Shown here piece by piece: positions 33,171 through 41,791 of a DNA stretch of 64,000 bases. The notes beneath the pieces were generated by a model. It saw only the letters and a list, made by a program, of their open reading frames with translations. It was not told the origin of the DNA and did not search any database. Each line of letters opens with the position of its first letter. The first letter of the stretch is position 1. Source of the DNA: Oxalobacteraceae bacterium (GTDB taxonomy: Bacteria > Pseudomonadota > Gammaproteobacteria > Burkholderiales > Burkholderiaceae_D); contig JAUYNR010000073.1 in NCBI GenBank assembly GCA_030698225.1, positions 40,022-104,021 of the forward strand. The letters run 5' to 3'. The position numbers and the translations under genes are program-made.

Positions 33171-34478
33171 ATGAAACTCGATGAAAAAATGTTGGCGAAA
33201 ATGCGCGCAGTCACGCAAAAATTGTTGACAAGCGGGCCGGCGGCAGCCACTGCTGCCATTCAGCAGGCGCTGCAGAAAGGCCTCAGTCCCGAGCACACGG
33301 CACCCCAGTCGCGCCCGATGCGCGATATCAATCCTGCGCCCGGAACAGAGACTATCGATGTCGCCAGTGTCGCCGATGGTGCGAAGGTCGCGGCGACGGA
33401 CGATTTCGTGTCCGATTTATTGGCACGGCTGGGTATTCCATCCGGCCTAGCAGCTGGAAAATTTGTTCGCCCAGAATTTCCGATACCATCGTTTGCGCCC
33501 CAGTTCCAACCTGAGGAGCACATAGATGCCAGCAGTGCGGGCCGGTTTGTCGCCGGTTCCTATTCCAACCAGGCCGGCAGCCGCAGTTACAAACTGTATA
33601 TCCCGAGCAGTTATCACGGCCAGGCGTTGCCGCTGATGGTCATGCTGCATGGCTGCACGCAAAATCCGGACGACTTTGCCGCCGGCACCAGGATGAACGC
33701 CATCGCCGAAGAAAAGCAATGCTTCGTCGTCTATCCGGAACAAACCCAGTCAGCCAACAGCTCCAGATGCTGGAACTGGTTCAACGCGATCGATCAGCAG
33801 CGCGACCAGGGCGAGCCATCGATCATCGCCGGCATCACGCGCCAGATTATCAGCACCCAAAACATCGATGCGAGCCGCGTCTATATCGCCGGGATGTCGG
33901 CCGGCGGCGCGATGGCCGTCATCATGGGCACGCTGTATCCGGACCTGTACGCGGCGGTCGGCGTCCATTCCGGCTTGCCATATGCTGCCGCACATGACTT
34001 GCCATCTGCACTGGCTGCAATGCAAGGTGGCGCGGCAGGCCGGCAGGCGCAGAATGGATCAGGATCGGGATCGGGCGCTGGCGCCGGCGCACGCCTGGAT
34101 GCGATTCCGATCATCGTATTTCATGGCGATCGTGACATCACGGTCCATCCGCGCAACGGCGAAAAGGTGATGGCGCAGAACGTGCCGGGTGCGGTGCAGC
34201 AAGATGCGCGCGATCGGGACACGGGCCCGGCCTCTGCCGCAACGCCGATCGCACCCGAGCCAAGCGTGCGGCGCGGCAAAATCACCAACGGCCACGCCTA
34301 CACCCAAACCATGCACCAGAACACTGAAGGGCAGATCGTTGCCGAACACTGGCTGATCCATGGCTCCGCACATGCCTGGTCCGGCGGCAGCAAGCGCGGC
34401 AGTTATACCGATGCCAAAGGACCGGATGCGACGCGGGAGATGATGCGGTTTTTCACTACGCAGGCGAAGCAGCAGTGA
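33171..34478 (+). CDS. PHB-depolymerase-family esterase
   Basis: The 435-residue protein belongs to the Esterase_phd family of extracellular PHB depolymerase/feruloyl esterase-like hydrolases. The oxyanion region is MLHGCTQNPDDFAAG, and the nucleophile lies in GMSAGG (Ser near residue 243). The C-terminal His is in HAWSGG. No clear signal peptide is present: about 110 N-terminal residues are Ala/Pro-rich and probably disordered. A low-complexity insert (GSGSGSGAGAGA) follows PYAAAHDLPSAL. I prefer ATG 33171 over ATG 33162 because AAAGGA is well placed only for the former. It is probably regulated by the upstream RHH protein. Confidence 0.85.
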   Translation: MKLDEKMLAKMRAVTQKLLTSGPAAATAAIQQALQKGLSPEHTAPQSRPMRDINPAPGTETIDVASVADGAKVAATDDFVSDLLARLGIPSGLAAGKFVRPEFPIPSFAPQFQPEEHIDASSAGRFVAGSYSNQAGSRSYKLYIPSSYHGQALPLMVMLHGCTQNPDDFAAGTRMNAIAEEKQCFVVYPEQTQSANSSRCWNWFNAIDQQRDQGEPSIIAGITRQIISTQNIDASRVYIAGMSAGGAMAVIMGTLYPDLYAAVGVHSGLPYAAAHDLPSALAAMQGGAAGRQAQNGSGSGSGAGAGARLDAIPIIVFHGDRDITVHPRNGEKVMAQNVPGAVQQDARDRDTGPASAATPIAPEPSVRRGKITNGHAYTQTMHQNTEGQIVAEHWLIHGSAHAWSGGSKRGSYTDAKGPDATREMMRFFTTQAKQQ

Positions 34479-34510
34479 CGCGTCAGATCCCATCCATGGT
34501 GGCATTTTTA

Positions 34511-34585
34511 TTGGAGTATATCCATAAAAATGCCAATGGCCGCACGTCTTAAAAGGGGATCAAATATATACCGAACCGGGTATAT
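34511..34585 (+). repeat. Dispersed 72-bp repeat, copy 5
   Basis: GGAGTAT at 34513-34519, CCGCA at 34540-34544 and GGGTATA at 34578-34583, 65 bp between outer motifs. It lies between the convergent esterase and chemoreceptor genes. Confidence 0.7.
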
Positions 34586-34658
34586 CAGGAAGGCCGGCAG
34601 CTGCTGGCGGCACCGCGAATGATGCGGAAACCGCCTGTGCGGCTTCCGCGCTGCCATT

Positions 34659-36371
34659 CTAGAATTCTTCCCACTCGTCCGCCTTGTCTGCTGGCGCATT
34701 GACGACGCGCTTGACGTGCGGGAAACTGCCAGCCTTCGGCGCACGGGTATCCCGCTTGGTTGCAGCAAGGCTTAAATTGACAGTTGACCGAGCGCGCGGC
34801 GCGATTGTTTGGCCCGGCTGCATACCATCCAGCTTGAAAATGCTGACCACTTGCGACAGATTGATGGCCTGATCCTGCAGCGATGCGGCGGCCGCCGCCG
34901 CCTCTTCGACCAGCGCCGCATTTTGCTGGGTGACCTGATCCATCTGGCTGATCGCCTGATTGATTTGCTCGATGCCGGAAGTCTGCTCCTGGCTGGCGGA
35001 CGTGATTTCGCCCATGATGTCGGTGACCCGTTTGACGCTGGCTACGATCTCTTCCATGGTGGCACCGGCCTGGTCGACCAGTCTGGCACCCTGGTCGACC
35101 TTTTCCACCGAGTCGCCGATCAGGGTCTTGATTTCCTTGGCGGCCGCGGCCGAACGTTGCGCCAGGTTGCGCACTTCGGTTGCTACCACCGCGAAGCCCC
35201 TGCCCTGCTCGCCGGCGCGCGCCGCCTCGACTGCCGCATTCAAGGCCAGGATGTTGGTCTGGAACGCGATGCCGTCGATGACGCCGATGATGTCGCTGAT
35301 CTTCTTGGCCGAGGCATTGATCGAACCCATGGTATCGACCACCTGCGCCACCACCGCGCCGCCCTTGGCTGCAACCTCCGATGCGGATGCTGCCAGCTGG
35401 TTGGCCTGGCGCGCGTTGTCGGCATTCTGCTGCACGGTGCTGGTCAGTTCCTCCATCGAGGACGCGGTTTCCTCCAGCGAGCTGGCCTGCTGTTCGGTGC
35501 GCGACGACAAGTCGAGATTGCCGGCGGCGATCTGGTTGGAGGCGGTGGCAATGGTATCGGTGCCGGAGCGCACATCGCCGGCGATCTTCACCAGGCTATC
35601 GTTCATATCCTTCAACGCCTGCATCAGCTGGCCGGTTTCATCCTTGGAGCGGACGTCGATCTGCTGCGTCAAATCGCCGCCGGCAACGCCGCGCGCAATC
35701 TTCACTGCGGCTTCCAGCGGCCGTGAAATGGCACGCACCAGCCAGACGCCGACCATCGCGGCCAGCAACAAGCCGAACAGGATGCCGGCGGTGCAGCTGA
35801 TGCGCACCCACTGATAGATGGTTTGCGACAGCTCAAACGCCTGTTTACCCGCATCCATCTGCTGTTTGATGAGTGCATTGATGTCGCTTTCCACCGGCAG
35901 CACCAATTGCGTCATCGGTCCGTTCAGAATTTCGGTTGCCATCTGGGTATTCCCGGCGCGCAGCGCGGCAACTGCCGGCAGCAGGCCATCGGCAACGAAT
36001 TTTTTGCGGCTTTCCGCAAATTGGTCGGCGATTTTTTTATCTTCCGGGCTACGGACATGGGCCTGGTATTCATCCCACACCTTGCCGATGGTTTGGGTAT
36101 TGGCGTCCACTGCATCCATTTGCTTGCCAAGCGCGGCCGGATCCCCGGTCACGGCTTTGGCAACGAGAAACTGGTTGGCGCCAAGCAATCGGACCACCTG
36201 ATCCAGCTGCCCGATCGAAGCCATCTCGTTGGCATACAGCGACTTCATCGCGTCGTTGGCAAAACCGAGGCTGGCGATGCCAACGACGCCGCCGACGATC
36301 AATTGGAACGACAGAAAGGTAATCACGAAAATCAGGCGTGATTTGATGGTGAGATTCTTCAGCATGTTCAT
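34659..36371 (-). CDS. Methyl-accepting chemotaxis protein
   Basis: A 570-residue transmembrane chemoreceptor. It has TM1 (about residues 12-35), a periplasmic four-helix-bundle sensor, TM2 (about 190-215), a HAMP domain and the signalling domain with the hairpin tip [30 protein letters not shown]. The last five residues are EWEEF, matching the xWxxF tether that binds CheR and CheB in high-abundance receptors. A variable linker (about 515-560) precedes the tether. The ligand is unknown. A cheV gene lies 5 kb away. Confidence 0.95.
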   Translation of the reverse strand: MNMLKNLTIKSRLIFVITFLSFQLIVGGVVGIASLGFANDAMKSLYANEMASIGQLDQVVRLLGANQFLVAKAVTGDPAALGKQMDAVDANTQTIGKVWDEYQAHVRSPEDKKIADQFAESRKKFVADGLLPAVAALRAGNTQMATEILNGPMTQLVLPVESDINALIKQQMDAGKQAFELSQTIYQWVRISCTAGILFGLLLAAMVGVWLVRAISRPLEAAVKIARGVAGGDLTQQIDVRSKDETGQLMQALKDMNDSLVKIAGDVRSGTDTIATASNQIAAGNLDLSSRTEQQASSLEETASSMEELTSTVQQNADNARQANQLAASASEVAAKGGAVVAQVVDTMGSINASAKKISDIIGVIDGIAFQTNILALNAAVEAARAGEQGRGFAVVATEVRNLAQRSAAAAKEIKTLIGDSVEKVDQGARLVDQAGATMEEIVASVKRVTDIMGEITSASQEQTSGIEQINQAISQMDQVTQQNAALVEEAAAAAASLQDQAINLSQVVSIFKLDGMQPGQTIAPRARSTVNLSLAATKRDTRAPKAGSFPHVKRVVNAPADKADEWEEF

Positions 36372-36638
36372 GCATCCTAAATATTAGCGGGCACCAGGCA
36401 GGTGCGAAGGTACGTTGAAAATCTTAACAACCGGCGCTCTGTTACCAGCATTGCTTTGTTATTTTTCCGATCGGACCGGCAAAGTTGCGGATGACAGTCT
36501 TTACGAGTGGATCCGCGGCAATCATTGCCGAATTTCAACTATGCCTGAAGGGTCTTTCGATGTCACTTTTTATTTCCGCAAGATTGTGCAGGCGCAACAG
36601 GCTGGCCCGCAAGCACTGCCCAGATTTCAGATCATCAT

Positions 36639-36712
36639 TGGGAGTATGCGAATAAACACGAGGTCTTCCGCACAGTATTAATGCGTTACTAATAATACAT
36701 ATGCATGTATTA
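36639..36712 (+). repeat. Dispersed 72-bp repeat, copy 6
   Basis: GGAGTAT at 36641-36647, CCGCA at 36668-36672, TGCG at 36682-36685, AATACAT and ATGTAT at 36705-36710. It lies in the 503-bp gap between the chemoreceptor and the aminotransferase; apart from this and the terminator the gap shows no supported gene. Confidence 0.75.
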
Positions 36713-36810
36713 ATGTAAGTCAGAAGTGGCAACTGGCACGACAGCAACCCGTGCCGGCAGTGCAATCGCGCCCGAATATCGGCAGCGGCAATGCCGCTCG
36801 CAATGAAAAC

Positions 36811-36846
36811 GGGCCTGCGGCACGCCGTTCGACGTGCAGCAGGCCC
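36811..36846 (-). terminator. Terminator of the aminotransferase
   Basis: GGGCCTGC (36811-36818) pairs with GCAGGCCC (36839-36846), and inner GCACG/CGTGC pairs extend the stem. A short T-run follows on the minus strand. Confidence 0.65.
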
Positions 36847-36874
36847 ATTGACGGCGGCCGAAATATTGTCGCGC

Positions 36875-38068
36875 CTACATCCTGGCCGCGATCAGCCGGC
36901 CCAGTTTCGCGATGCCTTCGCGGATGCGTTCCGGCGACACGGTGACGAAGCTCAGGCGGAAGGTGTTGGTCTCCGGCGTGTTGGCATAGAACGGCGCGCC
37001 CGGCACGAATGCGACGTTCTGTGCCAGCGCTGCCTCCAGCAGTTGCATGCTGTCGATGTGCTGCGGCAGCGTGACCCAGATGAACATGCCGCCTTCGGGC
37101 CTGGTCCAGGTCACCGACGGCGGGAAATGCTCGGCCATCGCGTCCAGCATCGCCTGGCATTGATTCGCGTACAGCGTGCGGATGGTCGGGATGTGGCGGT
37201 CGAGGAAACCGTCCTTGACGACTTGATAGACCACCATTTGCGTCAGTTGCGCGGTGTGCAGATCGGCCGCCTGCTTGGCCAGTTCCAGCCGGCGCAGCAA
37301 GGGCAGCGGCGCCACCACGTAACCGAGCCGGATGCCGGGCGTCAGCACCTTGGAGAACGAACCCATGTAAATCACGCCGTTCGGGTTCATCGTCAGCATC
37401 TTCGGTGCCGGTTCGCTGCGATAGCTGAGCGCGCCGTAAGGATCGTCCTCGATCAGCGGCAGGCCGAGACGGGCGCAGGTTTCGACCAGTTCGATGCGGC
37501 GCTCGACCGACAGGCTGCGGCCGGTCGGATTCTGGAAATTCGGCAATGCGTACAGCAGGCGTGCGCCCTCTGCCACCGTGGCCACCGATTGCGGCACCAG
37601 GCCGGCATCGTCGGTGGCGACCGAGACGAATTCCGGGCGATACACGGAAAAAGCCTGCAGTGCGCCGAGGTAGCTCGGAGTCTCGACCAGAACCTTGCTG
37701 CCTTCATCGATCAATACCTTGCCCAGCAGGTCGAGTGCCTGTTGCGAGCCCGATACCATCAATACCTGCTCCGGCAGGATTTTGGCGTCGGAGGTCGACA
37801 GACGATGGGCAATCCATTCCCGCAGCGGGCCATAACCGTCGGTCGGGCCGTATTGCAGCGCGACTTTGCCCTGTTGCGACAGCACCTTATCGAACGCGAC
37901 GCGCATTTCCTCTACCGGAAAGGTGGCCGGCGACGGCAAGCCGCCAGCGAAGGAAATGATTTCCGGGCGTTGCGTGATTTTCAGGATTTCGCGGATGAAC
38001 GAGCTTTGCAGCTGCTCTGCGCGTTGTGCGAATTGCCATTGGATCTGGTTCGGGTTTTCAATTTTCAT
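36875..38068 (-). CDS. PLP-dependent aminotransferase (2-aminoadipate-aminotransferase-like)
   Basis: A 397-residue fold-type I aminotransferase. The PLP-binding Lys is in GSFSKVLTPGIRLGY. Other landmarks are GGLPSPATFP, GSQQALDLLGK, NFQNPTG and EDDPYG. It resembles LysN/alpha-aminoadipate and related broad aminotransferases. The start is ATG 38068 with AAGAGAC upstream; the longer open frame is not needed. It lies downstream of DUF2917, LysE and RidA genes on the minus strand, divergent from a MocR regulator, so it may take part in catabolism of an amino acid controlled by that regulator. The substrate is not known. Confidence 0.9.
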   Translation of the reverse strand: MKIENPNQIQWQFAQRAEQLQSSFIREILKITQRPEIISFAGGLPSPATFPVEEMRVAFDKVLSQQGKVALQYGPTDGYGPLREWIAHRLSTSDAKILPEQVLMVSGSQQALDLLGKVLIDEGSKVLVETPSYLGALQAFSVYRPEFVSVATDDAGLVPQSVATVAEGARLLYALPNFQNPTGRSLSVERRIELVETCARLGLPLIEDDPYGALSYRSEPAPKMLTMNPNGVIYMGSFSKVLTPGIRLGYVVAPLPLLRRLELAKQAADLHTAQLTQMVVYQVVKDGFLDRHIPTIRTLYANQCQAMLDAMAEHFPPSVTWTRPEGGMFIWVTLPQHIDSMQLLEAALAQNVAFVPGAPFYANTPETNTFRLSFVTVSPERIREGIAKLGRLIAARM

Positions 38069-38191
38069 GCTTGTCTCTTTAAAATGGTGGCACTCGCCAC
38101 CGGGTCGGGCCGGCTTGTGGCTGGCGCTCATCACGGCATTGGGTAAATGCCGTTGACTGGATCGGACGTACCGTTACTGCTTAGTGCCGGT

Positions 38192-38650
38192 TCAAGCGAT
38201 TTCGGCGATCAATTCGATTTCGACGCAGGCGCCCAGCGGGATTTGCGCGACGCCGAAGGCCGAACGGGCATGCTTGCCCTGCTCGCCGAAAATCGCGCCG
38301 ATCAGTTCCGAGGCGCCATTGGTGACCAGATGCTGCTCGGTATAGTCCGGCGTCGAATTGACCAGGCTCATCACTTTGACGATGCGCTTGACGCGGTTCA
38401 GGTCGCCGCCGCAGGCCGATTGCAGCGTCGCGATCAGGTCGATCGCAACTGCGCGCGCGGCCAGCTTGCCTTCCTCGGTCGAGATGTTCCTGCCCAGCTG
38501 GCCGACCCATACCTGGCCGTCCTTCTTGGCGATATGGCCGGACAGGAAAACGGTATTGCCGGTTTGCGCAAACATCACATAGGCTGCCGCCGGTGCCGCG
38601 ACCGCAGGCAGTTCGATGTTCAGGGCCTTGATTTTTTCGTAAAAAGACAT
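38192..38650 (-). CDS. RidA-family enamine/imine deaminase
   Basis: A 152-residue RidA/YjgF-type protein. RidA enzymes hydrolyse reactive 2-aminoacrylate and similar imines made by PLP enzymes. The sequence has the FLSGHIAKKDGQ segment and the C-terminal ACVEIELIAEIA motif; the catalytic Arg position reads ARSAFGVAQIPLGA. A GGAG site precedes the ATG. Association with an aminotransferase gene downstream fits its detoxifying role. Confidence 0.9.
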   Translation of the reverse strand: MSFYEKIKALNIELPAVAAPAAAYVMFAQTGNTVFLSGHIAKKDGQVWVGQLGRNISTEEGKLAARAVAIDLIATLQSACGGDLNRVKRIVKVMSLVNSTPDYTEQHLVTNGASELIGAIFGEQGKHARSAFGVAQIPLGACVEIELIAEIA

Positions 38651-38805
38651 GGTACTCCTCGCTAAATTCTCTTATTAATGAATCGACTCTTGATCGACCT
38701 GGTATCGCACGGAAAGGCAAATGCATCATCATCGCCGCCATGCATGGCGCATGATTATCTCAAAAGCGGCCGGTTTGCTGCGAAAAATTCCTGCCGGCCG
38801 GATTG

Positions 38806-39396
38806 TCAGCGCCAGATCGCCAGCGCCGAATACACGGTCAGCAGGATCATCACCACGCAAAACGCGCGCTGCCACTTGGCTTGCGTCAGAAAACCGCGCA
38901 GCGTCGCGCCGGTGCCGGCCCAGACCACGATGCAGGGCAGATTGATCGCGCAAAAAACCAGGCAGAACAGGCCGATCGCGAGCCACACCGGCTGCAGCGC
39001 CGGCATGAAGGCCGATACGCCGGTCAGTGCCATGACCCAGGCTTTCGGGTTGGCGAACTGGAATAAGGAGGCGCCCAGGAACGACATCGGCCGGGCATCG
39101 GCCGCGCTGTTTTGCCGAAACGCGATCGAGCGCAGCTGCCAGGCCAGATACAGCAGATAGGCCGAACCCATCGCCTTGAGCAAAGTATGCGCCCCCGGCA
39201 CGGCCAGAATCAGGCTGCCGATCCCCAGCGCGCACAGCAACAGCATCACGCCGAAGCCGAAGGTCACGCCCAGCATGTGCGGGATGGTGCGCCTGAAGCC
39301 GAACACGATGCCGGACGAAGTCAGCATGATGTTGTTCGGCCCCGGCGTGATCGACGAGACGAAGGCGAACAGCGCGAGCGGAAATAGCGGTTCCAT
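38806..39396 (-). CDS. LysE/RhtB-family amino-acid exporter
   Basis: A 196-residue inner-membrane protein with about six hydrophobic segments. The family signature is near the N-terminus (SSITPGPNNIMLTSSG), and NPKAWVMALTG follows in the second half. It should export an amino acid or homoserine-like metabolite. It starts 9 bp after the DUF2917 gene, with AAGGA upstream, and is followed by RidA. Confidence 0.92.
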   Translation of the reverse strand: MEPLFPLALFAFVSSITPGPNNIMLTSSGIVFGFRRTIPHMLGVTFGFGVMLLLCALGIGSLILAVPGAHTLLKAMGSAYLLYLAWQLRSIAFRQNSAADARPMSFLGASLFQFANPKAWVMALTGVSAFMPALQPVWLAIGLFCLVFCAINLPCIVVWAGTGATLRGFLTQAKWQRAFCVVMILLTVYSALAIWR

Positions 39397-39405
39397 GAAT
39401 ATTCC

Positions 39406-39699
39406 TTACGTGGTGGACAGACAATGTTCGACAGGTGCCAAAGCGGGAGCGGCGGCGGCTTCCGGCGCTGGCTGGAAATCGACCCGGCTGTACACCTTGT
39501 CCGCCTCGATCACCACATGCCGCGCCGGCACCAGCAGCAGACTGTCACCGCCGAACAGCCAGTAATCGGTAGCATCGCCCTCGATCGTGACCCAGACACA
39601 TCCGCAATCGATACGCATCGTAAGCGCGGTATCCGCGCTGACAGAAATCAACTGGCCCGGCTGAAAAACCAGGGAATCATTGGCGACGATATTTTTCAT
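39406..39699 (-). CDS. DUF2917-family protein
   Basis: A 97-residue soluble protein matching the cupin-like DUF2917 family (GQLISVSADTALTMRIDCGCVWVT, then DYWLFGGDSLLL and ARHVVIEA). The function is unknown. The start is ATG 39699, preceded by AAGGAG 7 nt upstream. It is the first gene of a minus-strand unit with LysE, and faces the MocR gene across a 95-bp region. Confidence 0.85.
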   Translation of the reverse strand: MKNIVANDSLVFQPGQLISVSADTALTMRIDCGCVWVTIEGDATDYWLFGGDSLLLVPARHVVIEADKVYSRVDFQPAPEAAAAPALAPVEHCLSTT

Positions 39700-39752
39700 G
39701 CTGACTCCTTGAATGTGTTTGATGTATGCTAATCGACAAAACCAATACACTA

Positions 39753-39790
39753 CCGATACAGTTGATCAGATAAATTGCAGACTGTACCGG
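39753..39790. promoter_or_regulatory. Candidate MocR operator
   Basis: CCGATACAGT (39753-39762) and ACTGTACCGG (39781-39790) form an inverted repeat with one mismatch. ATAC also recurs at 39744-39747, as a direct repeat of the kind bound by MocR proteins. The site lies between divergent genes. Confidence 0.4.
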
Positions 39791-39794
39791 CAAG

Positions 39795-41246
39795 ATGACC
39801 AATACACAGGACCGCGCAATGGATAGGCAAACAACGCTCACCCGGGAATCGGGCACTTCACTGGTGGCCCAGATCGTGCGGTCGGTCGAGGCGCGCATCG
39901 ACGACAAGCTGCTGCGCACCGGCGCGCGGATGCCGTCGATCCGCCAGTTCGCCGACACCAGCGCGGTGTCGCGCTTCACCGTGGTCGAAGCGTATGACCG
40001 GCTGGTGGCCAACGGTTATCTGGAATCGCGCCGCGGCTCCGGCTTTTATGTGCGGGAACGGGCGCCGCTGCGGGCGGTATCGGACCCGAGCCACACATTC
40101 AATAATGCACCGCTGCAATTCGACGTGGCCTGGCTGGTGCGCAGCATGTTCCGTCCGACGACGCCGCAAAAAATGCCCGGCATCGGCCTGCTGCCGCATG
40201 ACTTCCTGGACGGCGAACTGATCGCCAGCGGCCTGCGCGCGGTCAGCCGCCAGCACCAGAACCTGTTGCTGCATTACGGCACACCGCAAGGATTCTTGCC
40301 GCTGCGCCAGCAATTGCAGCTGAAACTGGCGGCGCTGGAAATCGCCGCCACGCCGCAACAGATCATCACCACCTCCGGCGTAACGCAGGCGCTGGACCTG
40401 GTCGGGCGCCAGTTCACGCAGCCGGGCGACACCATTTTCGTCGACGACCCGGCCTGGTTCCTGATGTTCGGTTCATTTACGATGCTGGGCGCCAAGGTGA
40501 TCGGCATCCCGCGCCTGCCGGACGGCCCCGACATCGCCAAGCTGGCGGAACTGGCCGCGCTGCACAAACCCAAGCTGTATGTGATCAATTCGGTGCTGCA
40601 CAATCCGACCTCGACCTCGCTCTCGAGTGCCAAGGCATTCCAGGTGCTGAAGCTGGCTGAGCAGCACGATTTCATCATCGTGGAAGACGACATCTATTGC
40701 GATATGCATCCCGGCAGCGGCGTGCAGCCGGCGACCCGCATCGCGTCGCTCGACCAGCTGAACCGGGTGATTTATCTCGGCGGATTCTCCAAGACGCTGG
40801 CCGCCAATCTGCGGGTCGGCTTCATCGCCGCCTCGCGCGAACTGGTGCCGCAGCTATCGGATCGCAAGATGCTGACCGCGCTGACCACCAGCGAAATCGG
40901 CGAACGCGTGGTCTACAAGATCCTGTCCGAAGGCCATTACCGCAAACACACCGAGCGCCTGCGCAGCCGGCTGGACGCAGTGCGCGGCAAGAGCATCAAG
41001 TGGCTCGAAGGGATCGGCATGCGCATCGACATCAGCACCCCGGCCGGCATGTTCGTCTGGGCCGACACCGGCTGCGACACCAACCTGCTGGCGGAAAAGG
41101 CGATGGCTGAAGGCATCCTGCTGGCGCCCGGCTGCCTGTTCTCGCCGAACCAGCTGCCGTCGCACCGGATGCGCCTGAACGTCGCCACCCTGTGCGACCC
41201 GGAGGTGCGGGAGTTTCTGGAGCGGGAGATCGGGAAGGCACTTTAG
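39795..41246 (+). CDS. MocR/GntR-family regulator with aminotransferase domain
   Basis: A 483-residue fusion. It has an N-terminal GntR winged helix (residues about 15-90, MPSIRQFADTSAVSRFTVVEAYDRL) and a C-terminal fold-type I aminotransferase-like domain. The PLP Lys is in YLGGFSKTLAANLRVGF. MocR proteins usually sense a PLP-aldimine or amino acid and control divergent genes. The divergent genes here encode DUF2917, LysE, RidA and an aminotransferase. An inverted repeat lies just upstream. Confidence 0.93.
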   Translation: MTNTQDRAMDRQTTLTRESGTSLVAQIVRSVEARIDDKLLRTGARMPSIRQFADTSAVSRFTVVEAYDRLVANGYLESRRGSGFYVRERAPLRAVSDPSHTFNNAPLQFDVAWLVRSMFRPTTPQKMPGIGLLPHDFLDGELIASGLRAVSRQHQNLLLHYGTPQGFLPLRQQLQLKLAALEIAATPQQIITTSGVTQALDLVGRQFTQPGDTIFVDDPAWFLMFGSFTMLGAKVIGIPRLPDGPDIAKLAELAALHKPKLYVINSVLHNPTSTSLSSAKAFQVLKLAEQHDFIIVEDDIYCDMHPGSGVQPATRIASLDQLNRVIYLGGFSKTLAANLRVGFIAASRELVPQLSDRKMLTALTTSEIGERVVYKILSEGHYRKHTERLRSRLDAVRGKSIKWLEGIGMRIDISTPAGMFVWADTGCDTNLLAEKAMAEGILLAPGCLFSPNQLPSHRMRLNVATLCDPEVREFLEREIGKAL

Positions 41247-41255
41247 AAAAGCATT

Positions 41256-41324
41256 AATTGGCGGGTATTTTCATTAACGCAATGAATATATGCGGCAGAT
41301 AGGCTATTTTTTCATATACTCATC
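41256..41324 (-). repeat. Dispersed 72-bp repeat, copy 7 (inverted, degenerate)
   Basis: On the minus strand: GAGTAT (41316-41321), CCGCA, TTGCG and AAAATAC. The far right-hand motif is changed to ATTAAT. It lies between the MocR and OsmB-like genes. The next 100 bp show a partial echo of the motif (ATTGCAACTATTCG) that may be another decayed copy. Confidence 0.55.
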
Positions 41325-41475
41325 TGAGACAGTATTTCAGCGAAATCATCAAAAGATTGCAACTATTCGTAATATTTTTGAACTATCACAGCTAATCCAC
41401 TCAAAATATTTACACGATGCCGGTTTTTTCGGATTGGCGCGAACGTGTTTAATCCCTTTTTAATGAGGTGATCAG

Positions 41476-41694
41476 ATGAAAACAATGCAAAAACTGGCAG
41501 TCAATACCATCGTTGTAGCGGCATTCCTGACTCTGGCCGGGTGTTCCGGCATGTCCCGCCAGGATAAAAGCACGGCCATTGGCGCCGGTGTTGGGGCAGT
41601 GGGTGGCTCGGTGCTGACCGGCGGCAGTGCGGTTGGGACCGTCGGGGGCGCGGCAGTCGGCGGCGTCATCGGGCACGAAGTAGGCAAAAAATGA
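41476..41694 (+). CDS. osmB: OsmB-like glycine-zipper lipoprotein
   Basis: A 72-residue lipoprotein precursor with LAGC at the cleavage site. The mature part is nearly all glycine zipper (AIGAGVGAVGGSVLTGG, then GTVGGAAVGGVIGHEVG), very like E. coli OsmB, an osmotically induced outer-membrane lipoprotein. GAGGTGA lies 4 nt before the ATG. A strong terminator follows. Confidence 0.88.
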   Translation: MKTMQKLAVNTIVVAAFLTLAGCSGMSRQDKSTAIGAGVGAVGGSVLTGGSAVGTVGGAAVGGVIGHEVGKK

Positions 41695-41732
41695 AATCGC
41701 AAACATCGTAAATAAACTAACGCATCAAAAAA

Positions 41733-41771
41733 AACCCCTGCTGTCGCGGTGCGACAGCAGGGGTTTTTTTG
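41733..41771. terminator. Bidirectional terminator between osmB and cheV
   Basis: Fifteen-bp arms at 41733-41747 and 41751-41765 with a 3-nt loop, A-run on the left and T-run on the right. It can end both convergent genes. Confidence 0.93.
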
Positions 41772-41791
41772 GTCTTGTTACCGCAGAATTA

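Noticed and set aside
34809..35814. Plus-strand frames of about 300 codons
   Set aside because: Antisense to the chemoreceptor.
36415..36681. 88-codon plus-strand ORF
   Set aside because: No ribosome site, no domain, and its end overlaps the dispersed repeat.
36791..38146. Plus-strand frame of 451 codons
   Set aside because: Antisense to the aminotransferase gene, without domains.
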